Assembly (NCBI GenBank): GCA_027023145.1 | Contig: JALVWV010000322.1 | Location: 1 to 5,777, forward strand | DNA from: Campylobacteraceae bacterium | GTDB lineage: Bacteria > Campylobacterota > Campylobacteria > Campylobacterales > Sulfurovaceae | Direction of reading: 5' to 3' | DNA: 5,777 bases | Part shown: in pieces, positions 5,075-5,777 of the stretch | How the letters are laid out: the number at the start of each line of letters is the position of its first letter | Numbering within the stretch: position 1 is the first letter of the stretch | The notes under the pieces: model-generated | Seen by the model: only the letters and a program-made list of their open reading frames with translations | Database searches by the model: none | What the model was told of the DNA's origin: nothing | Position numbers and translations under genes: made by a program

Positions 5075-5080
5075 ATTATA
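5075..5080 (-). promoter_or_regulatory. -10 box (TATAAT) for the tRNA-Thr gene
   Basis: A perfect TATAAT lies 14 bases upstream of the mature tRNA 5' end on the minus strand. No strong -35 is visible at 16-18 bases of spacing. Confidence 0.5.
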
Positions 5081-5116
5081 CCTCTGAACAGCTCAAATGG
5101 GGTTGACTTCGGAGCA

Positions 5117-5144
5117 GGGACTTCAGTCCCGTATAGTGAAGTCC
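5117..5144. repeat. REP-like hairpin GGGACT-TC-AGTCCC, second copy, with an alternative stem
   Basis: Positions 5117-5130 repeat exactly the 14-bp core at 1269-1282. Here the core can also pair differently: GGACTTCA (5118-5125) with TGAAGTCC (5137-5144), an 8-bp stem with an 11-base loop. No GTAG is directly adjacent in this copy. Confidence 0.6.
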
Positions 5145-5166
5145 TATTAAATAGAACCATGATAAC

Positions 5167-5193
5167 GGGGCTAAAGCTCCTGCGTACGACGCA
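5167..5193. repeat. Two adjacent small hairpins of the REP-like class
   Basis: GGGGCT-AA-AGCTCC (5167-5180, one G-U pair) is followed immediately by TGCGT-ACG-ACGCA (5181-5193). The first resembles the hairpin at 1469-1487. Confidence 0.45.
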
Positions 5194-5248
5194 TATTGAC
5201 CTGTCACGAGCAGTAATATCTTCCTTTTTTACGTAATGTGGATATGCG

Positions 5249-5270
5249 TTCCCACCGAGGACGGTGGGAA
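5249..5270. repeat. 9-4-9 perfect inverted repeat downstream of hisG
   Basis: TTCCCACCG and CGGTGGGAA flank AGGA. It lies 22 bp after the hisG stop. No T-run follows on the minus strand, so it is not a classical intrinsic terminator, though it could protect the mRNA 3' end. The GTTCCCAC...GTGGGAA layout resembles REP-type repeats dispersed in many proteobacteria (from general knowledge). Confidence 0.6.
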
Positions 5271-5291
5271 TAAGGTTAAACCATCCGCCAA

Positions 5292-5777
5292 TCACGAATT
5301 ACGAATCACCCCGGCAATTTTCTCATGCAGATCCAAAATCGCCTCTTTCTTCGCATAATAGCTGTTGGGATTGGCGATCAGGTGTGCCGAGGACTCCATG
5401 ATATCCTCAGCAACCTTGAGGCCGTTTTCGCGCATGGTGTTTCCGGTCTCGACGATGTCGACGATCGCATCAGCCAGGCCGACCAGTGGCGCCAGCTCGA
5501 TCGATCCGTAGAGTTTGATCACTTCCACACCGACCGCTTTTTGGGCGAAATAGTCGCGGGTGATGTTGACCATTTTGGTGGCGATTTTGATGTCGGGACG
5601 GTTCCAGTCGAGGGTCTCTTCGTTTCGGATGCCGATGGCGACTTTGCAGCGGCCGATATTTAGATCCAACAAATCGATGATCTCCAGACGCTTCTCGGTG
5701 ATCACATCCAGCCCCACGACACCGAGATCGGCTGCGCCGTGCTCGACGTAGGTGGGGACATCCTGATTGCGGACATT
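5292..5777 (-). CDS. hisG: ATP phosphoribosyltransferase, short form, N-terminus cut by window edge
   Basis: HisG joins ATP and PRPP in the first step of histidine synthesis, in the cytoplasm. The window holds 161 residues, starting at RNQDVPTYVEHGAADLGVVG, a HisG hallmark, and including the PRPP-binding DAIVDIVETGNTMRENGL (103-120). The protein ends at IRNS without the C-terminal regulatory domain of long-form HisG, so it is the short type, which normally works with the HisZ regulatory subunit. About 45 N-terminal residues should lie beyond position 5777. The apparent start near 5717 is an internal GTG (Val) within conserved sequence and is not the real start. The gene is followed by repeat hairpins and then tRNA-Thr, which has its own -10 box, so the two are probably transcribed separately. 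Confidence 0.95.
   Translation of the reverse strand, partial: NVRNQDVPTYVEHGAADLGVVGLDVITEKRLEIIDLLDLNIGRCKVAIGIRNEETLDWNRPDIKIATKMVNITRDYFAQKAVGVEVIKLYGSIELAPLVGLADAIVDIVETGNTMRENGLKVAEDIMESSAHLIANPNSYYAKKEAILDLHEKIAGVIRNS

Noticed and set aside
5249..5270. Intrinsic terminator of hisG
   Set aside because: The hairpin is strong but is followed by a mixed sequence and not by a T-run on the minus strand.
5023..5295. Minus-strand open frame of 90 codons
   Set aside because: It overlaps the tRNA-Thr gene and the REP-like repeats, has no ribosome binding site and no family resemblance; it is open by chance.

Overview
All recognisable genes in this window lie on the minus strand. The gene set is four cobalamin/cobalt genes, a class I methyltransferase, a DUF302 protein, a tRNA-Thr and hisG. 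This suggests a mid-GC proteobacterium-like genome. The anaerobic (early-cobalt) B12 route, the short-form HisG and the CbiM-like permease starting MHIEPG would fit a free-living Campylobacterota such as a Sulfuricurvum/Sulfurimonas relative. That placement is an inference at low to moderate confidence; the sequence alone does not prove it.

Reading in the direction of transcription (right to left): hisG enters from the right edge without its N-terminus and ends at 5292. It is followed by a REP-like hairpin cluster (about 5117-5270), a tRNA-Thr(CGU) with encoded CCA (4985-5061), a secreted DUF302 protein (4461-4901) and a SAM-dependent methyltransferase (3743-4447). Next comes a compact unit with its own strong promoter. 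It has TTGAAA-N18-TATAAT with a 14-bp palindrome filling the spacer, then a leader RNA ending in a terminator-like hairpin, then a 56-codon ORF. That ORF looks like a NYN/DUF88 nuclease gene whose middle has been deleted in frame. It overlaps by ATGA with a 57-codon ORF of unknown function. Two related palindromes (3164-3240) separate this unit from the cobalamin genes.

The cobalamin block is cbiM-like cobalt permease (3087-2398), then cbiK-type cobaltochelatase (2401-1580, 4-bp ATGA overlap), then a 337-bp gap packed with REP-like palindromes and short tandem repeats, then cbiL (1242-550), then cbiC (560 to the left edge, 11-bp overlap). The logic is cobalt import, cobalt insertion into sirohydrochlorin, C20 methylation of cobalt-factor II, and the later methylmutase step giving cobyrinate. 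Further B12 genes probably continue past position 1. I found no cobalamin riboswitch upstream of cbiM.

The points most worth a second look are the collapsed NYN gene with its structured leader, the twin palindromes upstream of cbiM, and the REP-like repeats shared between two intergenic regions.
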